DNA of 64,000 bases from Maricurvus nonylphenolicus (GTDB taxonomy: Bacteria; Pseudomonadota; Gammaproteobacteria; Pseudomonadales; Cellvibrionaceae), in the NCBI RefSeq assembly GCF_042854845.1, contig NZ_AP031498.1, positions 2,976,001 to 3,040,000 on the forward strand, given 5' to 3'. Of the stretch, positions 1 through 8,266 are shown in pieces. Below the pieces are notes generated by a model. The model did not search any database and was not told the origin of the DNA. It worked only from the letters and a program-made list of their open reading frames with translations. The translations under genes were made by a program, and so were the position numbers. Position 1 is the first letter of the stretch. Each line of letters starts with the position of its first letter.

Positions 1-134
1 GAAGGACTGGACTTGCCATGCTCAATGACAGAAATAGCGCTATTGGGCACACCCGCCCTCTTGGCCAGCTCACGCTGAGATATTCCGTATAGCTCCCTTA
101 ATGCCAACAATCGGCGACCTACATTCTCGGCCAT
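1..134 (-). CDS. XRE/PuuR-like HTH regulator, truncated by window edge
   Basis: Only the first 44 codons are visible; the gene runs off the left edge. The ATG at 134 opens a classic XRE helix-turn-helix: RRLLALRELYGISQREL followed by AKRAGVPNSAISVIEHGK. The recognition-helix segment PNSAISVIE resembles the PuuR class, which carries an HTH followed by a cupin sensor domain, but the cupin part is outside the window, so that assignment is inference. It is divergent from the GlxA-type regulator starting at 293, and the 158-bp gap between them holds a repeated 14-bp motif that either protein could bind. Confidence 0.75.
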   Translation of the reverse strand, partial: MAENVGRRLLALRELYGISQRELAKRAGVPNSAISVIEHGKSSP

Positions 135-220
135 AATCCATTTCCTTAGCTTGTAATGCATCCTGTGAGATGGACTACATAATTGATCAAGCCACAGAAA
201 AAGTCCATGGGTAAACTTTT

Positions 221-270
221 TGCCATTATAGCCAGGAAATCTGCCATAATAGCCATTTACATTTTAGCCA
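221..270. promoter_or_regulatory. Repeated TGCCATWATAGCCA operator-like motif
   Basis: Two 14-bp copies, TGCCATTATAGCCA (221-234) and TGCCATAATAGCCA (242-255), differ at one base and are spaced exactly 21 bp apart. A shorter third copy, ATTTTAGCCA, follows at 261-270. Direct repeats two helical turns apart on one face are typical of AraC-family binding sites, and the adjacent gene encodes an AraC-type regulator. The minus strand of the first copy also reads TATAAT, so the site may overlap the promoter of the XRE gene. Confidence 0.5.
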
Positions 271-292
271 CCGATCAATAAAGTCAGCCTTA

Positions 293-1300
293 ATGCCCAC
301 AGCCTCGCAAACCATCACCATCACTTTTGTTCTGTGCCCACAAATGCTGACCACCAGCACTACCCTGCCTATCGAAATGATTCAGGCGGCCATGAGCAGT
401 GCCAGAGCCAAAGACCGTCAAGCCAGCCGCATCCGCATCCAGACGGCCGCACCGACCAAAGATGGCGTACAAACCCGCTCCGGATTTGTCTTGCAGCCAG
501 AATACTCGCTTGATGAGATTGAAGAGACCGATGTGATCTACCTGCCCGCCCTGTGGCGCAACCCTAGACCCATCATCAACCGCAACCAAGCACTTATAGA
601 CTGGATCCGCAAACACTATGAGAAAGGCTGCACCCTGGCTGCCGTGGGCACCGGTTGCTGCTTCCTGGCTGAAGCAGGATTGTTAGACGGTAAACCGGCA
701 ACCACACACTGGCACTACTTTGATCAGTTCCAACGGGATTACCCGCAGGTGCAGTTAAAGCGCCAGTACTTTATTACCCAGGCGGGCAACCTCTACTGTG
801 CTGCCAGCGTTAACGCTCTGGCAGACCTGACGGTTTATTTTATGCAGCGCCTGTATGGCAAGGCAGTCGCCACTCAGGTTGAGCGAAATTTCTCCCATGA
901 AATTCGCCGCTCCTATGAATCCTCGAGTTTTCTGGAAGACCGCCCCACCAACCATCCTGATGAGGATATTATTCAGGCTCAGATGTGGCTGCAGGACAAC
1001 TATGGCCGCGATATTTTATTGAAAGAAGTCGCCGCACGTTTTGATATGAGCGTCAGGAGCTTTAACCGTCGCTTTAAAGCCGCACTCGGTAAAACGCCTT
1101 TGCAGTATTTGCAGGAAATCCGCATCGAGAATGCCAAAGACCTGTTAAAGACCAGTAACCTGTCGATCAGTGAAATTGCCTATCGTGTGGGTTACCAGGA
1201 TATGAGCCACTTTACCGGTTTGTTCAAAAAGTTTTTGGCGGTAACGCCGAGCGAGTACCGAACCACGGTAAGAGCCAAACTCTTTTCTGCCAAGGTTTAA
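293..1300 (+). CDS. GlxA family transcriptional regulator (DJ-1/PfpI + AraC HTH)
   Basis: 335 aa. The N-terminal ~190 residues form a DJ-1/PfpI-like class I glutamine-amidotransferase fold: the segment GTGCCFLAEAGLLDG followed by ATTHW is the usual nucleophile-elbow region of GlxA regulators. The C-terminal ~100 residues carry two AraC-type HTH motifs, with VGYQDMSHFTGLFKKF as the second. GlxA-type proteins sense small nitrogenous or quaternary-amine ligands in characterised members; the ligand here is unknown. No clear Shine-Dalgarno precedes the ATG, and Met18 (344) is a possible alternative start. The 3' end overlaps the convergent methyltransferase gene by 4 bp. Autoregulation through the repeats at 221-270 is plausible. 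Confidence 0.88.
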   Translation: MPTASQTITITFVLCPQMLTTSTTLPIEMIQAAMSSARAKDRQASRIRIQTAAPTKDGVQTRSGFVLQPEYSLDEIEETDVIYLPALWRNPRPIINRNQALIDWIRKHYEKGCTLAAVGTGCCFLAEAGLLDGKPATTHWHYFDQFQRDYPQVQLKRQYFITQAGNLYCAASVNALADLTVYFMQRLYGKAVATQVERNFSHEIRRSYESSSFLEDRPTNHPDEDIIQAQMWLQDNYGRDILLKEVAARFDMSVRSFNRRFKAALGKTPLQYLQEIRIENAKDLLKTSNLSISEIAYRVGYQDMSHFTGLFKKFLAVTPSEYRTTVRAKLFSAKV

Positions 1301-1968
1301 TCAGGTGCTTGCTTGGTTAAGAAGACCACATCTTTATCGATAAAATCGAGTTTTGCCTGCCACCGTTTGGACAGCCATTTAAATGTCCGATCCGCAAAAA
1401 AAACAATATGGGTAGGGTCGTTTTTGTAGTGCCAGTTTTTAAAGGCCGCCTGATCAATGACACGCTTGGTCATTATGGCTAATACACCACCGGCTTTTAG
1501 TTGCTTCCACAACCTGTCGAGGGCCTCTAACGGCTGCCCCAAATGCTCAACTACCTCGGTCGCGGTAATAAAATCGTAGCGCTGATCAAGCACACACTGA
1601 TCAGGAAAATAGAAAAGATCATACTTGGCACAATGATGCCCCGCTTCTTCCAGCATCAAGGCTAAAGCAGGCCCCGGTCCACAGCCATAATCCAATCCCT
1701 GAGCTGCAGCAGGCACCCTTTGCAGGAGTGGCGTCAACAGGCGCGATAAAAAGCGTCGATAACCCGCATCCTGTACATCATTTTCGTGAAGATCGTACTC
1801 GGCCTTTTCTTCAGCGGGAGACAAATGATAATGCGTCGGTACAAATACCACTGCACATTGGTGACAAGCATAATAGGCACGACGCCGATCCTCAGACCAG
1901 AAGTAGATATCCGTGCTGGCACAGCAAGGGCATGTCATTGTTGACAGGTAGTCGGGATATTTCGGCAT
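1297..1968 (-). CDS. Class I SAM-dependent methyltransferase with N-terminal zinc-ribbon-like motif
   Basis: 223 aa. Two CxxC pairs at residues 13-16 and 35-38 look like a small zinc ribbon. They precede a Rossmann-fold methyltransferase of the methyltransferase-12 type, whose SAM motif I is DYGCGPGP at 93-100. Downstream, ATEVVEHL and LKAGGVLAIMTKR match motif II/III spacing. The substrate cannot be told; relatives act on sugars, lipids or small metabolites. It is convergent with the GlxA regulator (4-bp overlap) and divergent from the large membrane protein starting at 2088. The start is uncertain because neither Met1 nor Met11 (1938) has a convincing ribosome binding site. Confidence 0.8.
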   Translation of the reverse strand: MPKYPDYLSTMTCPCCASTDIYFWSEDRRRAYYACHQCAVVFVPTHYHLSPAEEKAEYDLHENDVQDAGYRRFLSRLLTPLLQRVPAAAQGLDYGCGPGPALALMLEEAGHHCAKYDLFYFPDQCVLDQRYDFITATEVVEHLGQPLEALDRLWKQLKAGGVLAIMTKRVIDQAAFKNWHYKNDPTHIVFFADRTFKWLSKRWQAKLDFIDKDVVFLTKQAPD

Positions 1969-2087
1969 CTAAAACAACACTAGTAGCTGATTAGCTGCAG
2001 TTTAACACGATTGCCAAAATGACATGCGCCCCTTAAGATTTGCAGCATCATAATAAAGGCACAAGCCACACAAAATGGATAGCTGAT

Positions 2088-4142
2088 ATGGATACGTCTC
2101 AAATAGAATGGCTTATGGGCGCGTGCTTTATTGCGATTTATGCCTATCGGCGCTACAACACACCAGCCAGCAATCGCAGCTCAACCACTTTCTTTCGCTT
2201 TAATGCCTATTATCTGCTCTACCTGAGTTGCTTACTTGCCCTTTATGGCTTTGTTGGATCCGTGTTACGGACATCACCGGAATTATTAAGTTACTTCTAC
2301 CAGTTCGCACTGGGACTGCCTGGGCAGGTAAACATCCCCGACAATATCAAAGGCTTAACCGGCCCTATGGTTACAGCACTAGCCCTGACCACCCTATTGC
2401 CTAACCTGCCATTACTGGCCCGGTTGGATAAAAAACTACTGATCACATTTTGGGATCTGGGTCATATACCAGGCAAAGTCATTCGTCAGGGTGCCCACCT
2501 GCGTCGCTCCATTTTTAATATCAGCAGCGCCATGCAGCGTGATATCCAAAATCTCGCCGCCGAACACGGCATTGCAGGAGATACACTAAGCTTTGAGGAA
2601 CACGATTCCCTTAACTATGAATGGACCCGCCTGGCAGCTCTCCAACTCAGCCTCACACCCTGGATCTCTGCCGAAAACCCGCGCTACTACCGCTTTTATC
2701 AAGCGCACCAGAATATCTATGATGATTTGCAGGTAAGCTTTATCGCGCTGACCAAACGTACTGCCAACTATTTTCAGCAACTAACCGATGCCAGCGATCA
2801 CAAAGACTCATCTCAAGTAGATAAGCCTCATCAAACCCAAGCGCTACTCAATGAAATTGAACACCACCTGCGAGAAGAGCATAAGCGCCTTACCAAAGGC
2901 TTCACCGAGTTTATTGCCCGTGGAGTGTTTGCTTGCGAATTTACCGCCAAGAGCCGTCACGACGTACTACTCAATATGGGATTTGATGATGGCGCCGTGG
3001 TGGACGAGCAGATTACCACCAACCAGTTCCTGTCCCTGATGGGCGTACTGACGCTGGCCTTTTGTGGCATTTCAATGATCGAAACCTATCGCATTGGCAC
3101 AGAATTACAGTGGTCCTCCCTGTGGTTCAACACCCTTATGATGACCACCTGTTATGGCATGGCCGCACTGTGCGGTTTATTTCCAAAAGGATTTTGGTAT
3201 CCGCACGAATACCGTAAAACCCGCCCACACAATATTTATCTGCTCTCAGCACTATTGGCAACCTTTGCCAGCTTAATTGCCACGATCACCCTACGCTATA
3301 TGCATGCATCAATATCCTATGACGGGCCCGCTGACCTGGCCAAACTGGCTCAATCCATCCTCTGGTCCTACCCATACCTATTACAGTCCTTCGCGCTAGC
3401 ACTGGGGACAGCGTGGATTGCCGATAATCACAGCCACATTACAGGGCCAACACCTAAGAGAGAGCGCACAATCGATACGGTCGCCATGACCATCATCATG
3501 GTGGTAGCGAGCTTTATTTGTTTTGCCTGGCTTGAAGGTATGGGCCCATTTGAAGGCACGCGAGATCTTGCCTATCGGCATTATCCCCATGAGGGATGGT
3601 ATATCGCGTGTTTCTGGTTTGTATTCAAGGGCGGTATCGTCGGCGCGATTATTGGCTACCTCGTGCCCTTCTGGTTCCACAGCAATCGCACCAAAACGCC
3701 AATACAACAACTGTACTGCTTTATTCGTTTTAATCGTGATCGCATTACCCGTGAAAACCAGCCCCTCAACCAGGGTGAGCTGTTAAATGCGATCATGATC
3801 AGCGCCAGCCGAGTGGCCGCCGCCGATGCAAGAATCTGCCAAGTGGAGAAAGATATTCTGCGGCTATTCCTTTACCAATTGGAATCCCTGCATGTAGCAG
3901 ACTTCACCATTGATAATGCCATGAATACGTTTGATGAAATGTGCCACATTAAACAACAGGACACTGAGGCATTCGATCGCCTAGCGGAAGAAAAATTATT
4001 GCCGCTAGTAGGCCGTGAGATACTTTCCGAACTGATGGTGCATTTAGGCAATGCTATCGCACTGGGGGATCACAGTATTAAGGGCTCAGAGCAAGAAGCG
4101 ATTAACTGGCTAAGTGAGCAGCTGGACACCAGGCTTTCATAA
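2088..4142 (+). CDS. Large multi-spanning membrane protein with C-terminal TerB-like domain, unknown function
   Basis: 684 aa from the ATG at 2088; the frame is open upstream to a TTG at 2040. Three hydrophobic segments lie in the first ~95 residues, followed by a soluble, largely helical stretch of about 200 residues. About six more membrane segments follow between roughly residues 315 and 540. The C-terminal ~115 residues are soluble and all-helical, with paired patterns ASRVAAADARICQVEKDIL and LGNAIALGDHSIKGSEQEA. These resemble the acidic helix pairs of TerB/DjlA-N domains, whose ADG..s..E pattern binds metal or partners; this is inference from pattern only. I do not recognise the membrane part. 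It stands alone, followed by a strong hairpin. Confidence 0.8.
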   Translation: MDTSQIEWLMGACFIAIYAYRRYNTPASNRSSTTFFRFNAYYLLYLSCLLALYGFVGSVLRTSPELLSYFYQFALGLPGQVNIPDNIKGLTGPMVTALALTTLLPNLPLLARLDKKLLITFWDLGHIPGKVIRQGAHLRRSIFNISSAMQRDIQNLAAEHGIAGDTLSFEEHDSLNYEWTRLAALQLSLTPWISAENPRYYRFYQAHQNIYDDLQVSFIALTKRTANYFQQLTDASDHKDSSQVDKPHQTQALLNEIEHHLREEHKRLTKGFTEFIARGVFACEFTAKSRHDVLLNMGFDDGAVVDEQITTNQFLSLMGVLTLAFCGISMIETYRIGTELQWSSLWFNTLMMTTCYGMAALCGLFPKGFWYPHEYRKTRPHNIYLLSALLATFASLIATITLRYMHASISYDGPADLAKLAQSILWSYPYLLQSFALALGTAWIADNHSHITGPTPKRERTIDTVAMTIIMVVASFICFAWLEGMGPFEGTRDLAYRHYPHEGWYIACFWFVFKGGIVGAIIGYLVPFWFHSNRTKTPIQQLYCFIRFNRDRITRENQPLNQGELLNAIMISASRVAAADARICQVEKDILRLFLYQLESLHVADFTIDNAMNTFDEMCHIKQQDTEAFDRLAEEKLLPLVGREILSELMVHLGNAIALGDHSIKGSEQEAINWLSEQLDTRLS

Positions 4143-4149
4143 CAACAAA

Positions 4150-4178
4150 CGGGGTCTGACCCACTGGGCCAGACCCCG
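4150..4178. terminator. Hairpin between convergent genes
   Basis: CGGGGTCTG (4150-4158) pairs perfectly with CAGACCCCG (4170-4178), and an inner CCC/GGG pair extends the stem. There is no long T-run, but it sits between the convergent 3' ends of the membrane-protein gene and ibpA, so it probably serves both. Confidence 0.6.
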
Positions 4179-4208
4179 CATTTAAATAATACTTAAGTTA
4201 GATAACCC

Positions 4209-4667
4209 TTAAGCGGCGTTTTGCTTTTTTGCCTCCAGCAAATCACCTGAATTGATTTGAATGGTGCGCGGCTTCATCGCCTCGGGAATTTCGCGCACCA
4301 GATCAATATGCAACAGGCCATTTTCCAAACTCGCATTTTCGACGCGAACATGGTCTGCCAACTGAAAACGACGTTCAAAATTACGTGCTGCAATTCCTTG
4401 GTGCAAGAACTGACGCTCGGTTGTATCCTCACCTTTTTTGCCACTGACTGTTAGCGTATTTTGCTCCGTCTCAATCGACAACTCAGCATCACCAAAACCT
4501 GCAACAGCCATACTGATGCGATACTGGTCTTCACCGGTTAATTCAATGTTGTACGGGGGGTAGCTAGGCTGGTTTTGTTCCGCGCGGCTAAGGTTATCCA
4601 GCATATTGGCCATACGATCAAAACCAATAGCAGAACGGTACAGAGGGGAAAAATCAAAATTACGCAT
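4209..4667 (-). CDS. ibpA: Small heat shock protein, Hsp20/IbpA family
   Basis: 152 aa, close to IbpA length. The N-terminus MRNFDFSPLYRSAIGFDRM and the PPYNIE segment are typical IbpA; the alpha-crystallin domain spans roughly residues 38-130 and includes LTVSGKK. It is an ATP-independent cytoplasmic holdase that keeps unfolding proteins refoldable by DnaK/ClpB. The C-terminal I-x-I-like anchor is weak (TIQI). It is transcribed alone. Upstream lie a sigma-32-type promoter and a ROSE-like hairpin that sequesters the ribosome binding site, so heat control is expected at both transcription and translation. Confidence 0.93.
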   Translation of the reverse strand: MRNFDFSPLYRSAIGFDRMANMLDNLSRAEQNQPSYPPYNIELTGEDQYRISMAVAGFGDAELSIETEQNTLTVSGKKGEDTTERQFLHQGIAARNFERRFQLADHVRVENASLENGLLHIDLVREIPEAMKPRTIQINSGDLLEAKKQNAA

Positions 4668-4671
4668 AACA

Positions 4672-4742
4672 ATATCCTCAAATGAGCAATATAGGTGTAG
4701 GCTTGTCTTACGACCAAACCGATTAGTGATCTACAGCAGATC
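4672..4742 (-). promoter_or_regulatory. ROSE-like RNA thermometer in ibpA leader
   Basis: Read on the minus strand, the leader ends in ATATTGCTC-ATTT-GAGGATAT (4692 to 4672) just before the ATG. The TTGCTC arm pairs with the GAGGA Shine-Dalgarno, leaving one unpaired G opposite the GG. This is the hallmark of the final ROSE hairpin, whose conserved core is U(U/C)GCU. A second hairpin, GATCT-GCTGT-AGATC, lies at 4742-4728. ROSE elements control small heat-shock genes in many proteobacteria; melting at high temperature frees the ribosome binding site. Confidence 0.75.
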
Positions 4743-4782
4743 AATAGTTATTTGTGAACTCCTCAATCGAGCAAGCTCACCC

Positions 4783-4813
4783 TATATCTGAGGTCACTCA
4801 AGATAATTTCAAG
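4783..4813 (-). promoter_or_regulatory. Sigma-32 (RpoH) heat-shock promoter of ibpA
   Basis: On the minus strand CTTGAAA (4813-4807) matches the RpoH -35 consensus exactly. After 13 bp, CCTCAGATATA (4793-4783) resembles the CCCCATNT -10 box. Transcription would start near 4775, giving a leader of about 105 nt, long enough to carry the hairpins described for the thermometer. Confidence 0.75.
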
Positions 4814-4861
4814 GGATTAAAAATAAATTTTTAATCCCCAAGCGGAAATAAAAAAATAACA

Positions 4862-5413
4862 ATGCCTGTTATTCGCGCCTTTATTGGCCTTGGAATTACC
4901 ACAACGATAAACCAGCGCCTGGATCAGGATTGCCAACAGCTGCGCAACCGCTTGGGCAAAGACCACCATGATCGGGTTCGCTGGATTCGACCTCAAAACC
5001 GCCACATTACGCTGTTATTTCTGGGGGATACACCTCTGCAGGCGTGTCTTGAACACTGGCAGAGATTGACCGAACATCCTTTGCATCCCCCCAGCACCTG
5101 CCAATTTGATCAAATCAGTCATTTCCCCGATGCCAAGTCCCGCATCATAGCCCTGACTGAATCAACACCCTCTGGCTTGCTGACGCCACTCAAACAAGCG
5201 GTAGACCAAATATTTTCAAACCTGCTTGAAAAACCAGACGGGAAAAACTTCAAACCCCATATAACCCTGGCGCGCATCCGCAACCCCTGGCATTTTGATT
5301 TTCCGCCAATCGACGTGGATTATCAGCTACAGATCAAGTCACTCGGGCTCTTTCAAAGCCATCTAACCCCGGTGGGGAGCAACTACCAATTACTGAAAGA
5401 GCGGCGCTTTTAA
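4862..5413 (+). CDS. thpR: RNA 2',3'-cyclic phosphodiesterase (2'-5' RNA ligase family)
   Basis: 183 aa, the normal size for ThpR/LigT. The two signature HxTx motifs of the 2H phosphoesterase superfamily are present as HITL at residues 48-51 and 133-136. These give the catalytic histidines that open 2',3'-cyclic phosphates at RNA ends. RAFIGLGI near the N-terminus is the usual first strand. The ATG has only a weak upstream GGA-rich stretch. It is divergent from ibpA, and its 3' end lies 14 bp from the convergent epimerase gene. Confidence 0.92.
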   Translation: MPVIRAFIGLGITTTINQRLDQDCQQLRNRLGKDHHDRVRWIRPQNRHITLLFLGDTPLQACLEHWQRLTEHPLHPPSTCQFDQISHFPDAKSRIIALTESTPSGLLTPLKQAVDQIFSNLLEKPDGKNFKPHITLARIRNPWHFDFPPIDVDYQLQIKSLGLFQSHLTPVGSNYQLLKERRF

Positions 5414-5426
5414 CAGCTTTCAGCGA

Positions 5427-6383
5427 CTAATCTAACGAGAGACAAGCGTCTAATGCTTGTGCCATGGAGGGATACTTGAATTTAAAACCACTGGCTTCTA
5501 ACACCGCCGGAATAACGCGCTGACCTGAGAGCAATAGCTCATCCCCCATCTCACCAAACAGGACTTGAACCAGCCAGGCAGGCATTGGTAGCAACGCAGG
5601 ACGCTCCAGGGCAGTAGCTAACAGCCGTGTAAACTCTTGATTTGTCACTGGCTCCGGTGCTGTGAGGTTAATCGGGCCAGATAAGGTTTTATGGGACAAA
5701 CAAAACAGTAAAGCCGCAATCAGATCATCGCGATGAATCCAGCTCAGCCATTGTCGGCCATCACCAATCCTTCCCCCAAGCCCCAAACGGAAAGGCAGTA
5801 ATAGACGCTGCAACATACCTCCCCCCTGCCCCAACACAACCCCCAAGCGCAAACAGCAGACCCGCGCGCCCAAGGATTCAAACTCACTGGCAGCTGACTC
5901 CCACTCATAACAGAGGTGATGAGCAAAACCCACTTGATGGCGGGCTTTTTCGTCGAGCAGCTCATCGTTTTGGGCACCGTAGTAACCAATAGCCGAACCA
6001 CTTAAAAGTAATTCCGGTGGCTTTCTAGTCGAGAAGAAATGCGCCAGTGATTCCGTCACGCCGATGCGACTGGCAAACAACTGCTCCCGGCGCTTGGCGC
6101 TCCAGCGCTTATCGGCAATTCCCTCACCGGCAAGGTTGATGACTACCGCTATATCCTCCTGATCAGGTATCTGACGCAAATGATTAATACAGCGCACAGC
6201 CTTCGGCAGCAGCAGCCTTGCACGGGGACAATTGCGGGTAAAAACTGTAACGGGGAAGCCCAGCTTGGTCAGGCGATGCACTAAGGGACGGCCTATAAAG
6301 CCGGTACCACCGGTAACCAGAATTCTCGGCAGCTGGTGTTTGCTAGCGGATGTGATGGATGGTGACTGAGTATTGATAGTCAT
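5427..6383 (-). CDS. TIGR01777 family NAD(P)-dependent epimerase-like protein
   Basis: 318 aa extended short-chain dehydrogenase. The Rossmann motif GGTGFIG is at about residues 26-32, INLAGEGIADKRW is diagnostic of the TIGR01777/YfcH family, and the C-terminal DUF1731-type tail GEMGDELLLSGQRVIP with its following LEASGFKFKYP is intact. The family's physiological substrate is not established. A GGGGGAG Shine-Dalgarno precedes the ATG. It lies downstream of the coiled-coil protein gene on the same strand, with a 54-bp gap, and may be co-transcribed with it. Confidence 0.92.
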   Translation of the reverse strand: MTINTQSPSITSASKHQLPRILVTGGTGFIGRPLVHRLTKLGFPVTVFTRNCPRARLLLPKAVRCINHLRQIPDQEDIAVVINLAGEGIADKRWSAKRREQLFASRIGVTESLAHFFSTRKPPELLLSGSAIGYYGAQNDELLDEKARHQVGFAHHLCYEWESAASEFESLGARVCCLRLGVVLGQGGGMLQRLLLPFRLGLGGRIGDGRQWLSWIHRDDLIAALLFCLSHKTLSGPINLTAPEPVTNQEFTRLLATALERPALLPMPAWLVQVLFGEMGDELLLSGQRVIPAVLEASGFKFKYPSMAQALDACLSLD

Positions 6384-6437
6384 AGCTCCCCCCTGACCCC
6401 TTCAGTTTAGCAGGATCAGGGGAAAGCAATGTGTCAC

Positions 6438-7454
6438 TTAGATATTATCCAGAAGGGACTTCTTGAACATGACCATGCGTGGACGGGAAGGACGCTTGGC
6501 ATCGAAAATAAACACGTAGGTTTCGCCGTTATCCGAGGCTGGGATGGTACGACGATACTTGTGCTTACCGATTTCGAAAATCTGCTTACCCTGAGCAACC
6601 ACCACTTCGGCTCGATACTGGTTTTGCCCCAGGAACTCGAAGTTAACCGGCTTGGTGCGATTACCCTTCAACACAAGACGCTTGAAGATTGGACGACCTG
6701 TGGAGCCGTCAGCCAAGAGCTTCTCGAGGCGAGCAACCTCTTTCTGAGCAAACGCCAAGGCTTCTTTGTCCAATTCAGACAACTCAGTCTTGGGTGCAGG
6801 CTTAGGAGCCTCAACAACTTTTGGCTTGGGCTGAGGCACTGGCTCAGGCTCAACCACAGGCTTTGGCTTGGCCACAACCGGTGCTGGCTTTTGCGCCTGC
6901 TTGGCGGCGTCAGCTTTAGCCTTGGCGTCAGCCAGTTCTCGCTGCTTGGCTTTACGCTCCAGATCTGCACGAACAGTGATAATGCGTTCTTGCTGTTCCT
7001 GGATACGGTTTTTATCGTCATCCAGCTGCTCTTGTTGCTCCTGCAGCTGTGCTTGCAGCTCAGCAAGATTACCCTCAACACGCTCCAGGCGCTTGGTACG
7101 GGATCTAACACCTCGAGAAGCCATCTTGTGCGAATGAGTAGCTTTTTTCAGTGTGCGATCAGCATCTTGCCCTGGTGTTTTGAGAGCGGTTGCTCGAGCC
7201 TCAGCCAGCGCGGCGGCGGCCTCGGCCAACTCCTTCTCGGCGGTGACCAGATCAGCCCGGGCCACCTCAACCTTGTTGGTATAGCCAAAGATCTCATTCT
7301 CGATATCTTCAAGCGCAACAAGATGATTTTCATAGGCCTGCTCGTAACGGCTGAGCTTGTCCTGCTCGTCCGAGAGAATACCAGCAGAGGTATGAAGGCT
7401 TAGTAAGAGTAAGGTGAGCGGTAATACGTATTTGCTTCTTTTTCTTATTGTCAT
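6438..7454 (-). CDS. Secreted coiled-coil protein with Pro/Lys-rich linker, unknown function
   Basis: 338 aa. A signal peptide (MTIRKRSKYVLPLTLLLLS, cleavage near HTSA-G) is followed by a long heptad-like coiled coil over roughly residues 30-185, rich in Glu, Lys, Gln and Ala. A Pro/Ala/Lys/Val linker (about 188-225, with PKPVVEPEPVPQPKPKVVEA) then leads to a compact C-terminal domain of about 90 residues rich in strands and basic residues (GKHKYRRTIP, KRPSRPRMVMFKK). The layout recalls envelope-spanning or peptidoglycan-associated proteins, but I recognise no family. High Ala/Glu/Lys content also makes the opposite strand look open; the signal peptide argues for this strand. Confidence 0.75.
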   Translation of the reverse strand: MTIRKRSKYVLPLTLLLLSLHTSAGILSDEQDKLSRYEQAYENHLVALEDIENEIFGYTNKVEVARADLVTAEKELAEAAAALAEARATALKTPGQDADRTLKKATHSHKMASRGVRSRTKRLERVEGNLAELQAQLQEQQEQLDDDKNRIQEQQERIITVRADLERKAKQRELADAKAKADAAKQAQKPAPVVAKPKPVVEPEPVPQPKPKVVEAPKPAPKTELSELDKEALAFAQKEVARLEKLLADGSTGRPIFKRLVLKGNRTKPVNFEFLGQNQYRAEVVVAQGKQIFEIGKHKYRRTIPASDNGETYVFIFDAKRPSRPRMVMFKKSLLDNI

Positions 7455-7669
7455 TGGCTTTCTACTTCGTTTGTTACCCCAATGTGAGCGCCAAGCCTAA
7501 CGGCCCAACACCGTTATTTCAAGCCCACCCCCTCTAGAATGGGCCTTTCAGGCTATTTTCAAACACTTGAATGGCAGATTTCCGAGATTACCTTCACCAC
7601 TGTCGTCACTGGAAAGCAACAGCACTTTCGTTACACTGAACTACAAGGACAGGAAATTCGAGAAATGTC

Positions 7670-8101
7670 ATGTACTCAACCATCATCTGTGCCATTGATT
7701 TGAGCGATGAGAGTCACCGTGTTGTCGAACTGGCGATTGTGCAAGCCCATGGCGAAACCGAGCGTATTCATTTGGTGCACGCCTGCGAACACCCCATAAC
7801 GGGCTACGGAGAAAGTACTGGCCGCAATCACCAGGTGACGGAATGTCAGATTCGCCAAGAAGTCTACCCCAGGCTAAAGACTATTGCCGAGCAGCATCAG
7901 ATAGAGCACGACAATATACATATCCCTTTCGGCAAACCCGCTGATGCCATACATGCGTTGTGCACTGAACTGGAGGGAGACCTGATCGTCGTAGGGAGTC
8001 ACGGCCACTCTGGCTTGCGGCTATTGCTAGGATCCACGGCCAACAGCGTGATTCACGGCGCCAGCTGTGATGTGTTGACAGTTCGAATCAGGCAAGATTA
8101 A
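7670..8101 (+). CDS. Universal stress protein, UspA family
   Basis: 143 aa, standard single-domain USP. The N-terminal strand MYSTIICAIDLSDES contains the usual Asp, and the C-terminal GSHGHSGLRLLLGSTA matches the G-2x-G-9x-G-S/T ATP-binding signature, so it probably belongs to the nucleotide-binding subclass. Such proteins are cytoplasmic dimers induced by growth arrest and stress. It stands alone, divergent from the coiled-coil gene, and precedes the hpf gene by about 290 bp. Confidence 0.93.
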   Translation: MYSTIICAIDLSDESHRVVELAIVQAHGETERIHLVHACEHPITGYGESTGRNHQVTECQIRQEVYPRLKTIAEQHQIEHDNIHIPFGKPADAIHALCTELEGDLIVVGSHGHSGLRLLLGSTANSVIHGASCDVLTVRIRQD

Positions 8102-8266
8102 AACGGCTAGAAAGGTAATTGTGGTCGGCTAATTCGCTCAACCATAGCACGCAAATTCCAACAGCAAAAGGCTTTTGACGGCTTATTCCACATTTACAAA
8201 AAAATTCCAAATAGTGCTTGAAATATTTATTTGCGGCGGCAATATAAAACATAAGGGCGCCCCCTC

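Noticed and set aside
2040..2087. TTG-initiated 16-residue extension of the TerB-tailed membrane protein
   Set aside because: No ribosome binding site supports the TTG, and the ATG at 2088 directly precedes the first membrane helix.
6429..7403. 324-codon plus-strand frame opposite the coiled-coil gene
   Set aside because: The Leu/Gly-rich product is the antisense of Ala/Glu/Lys codons; the minus-strand protein has a signal peptide, linker and domain structure.
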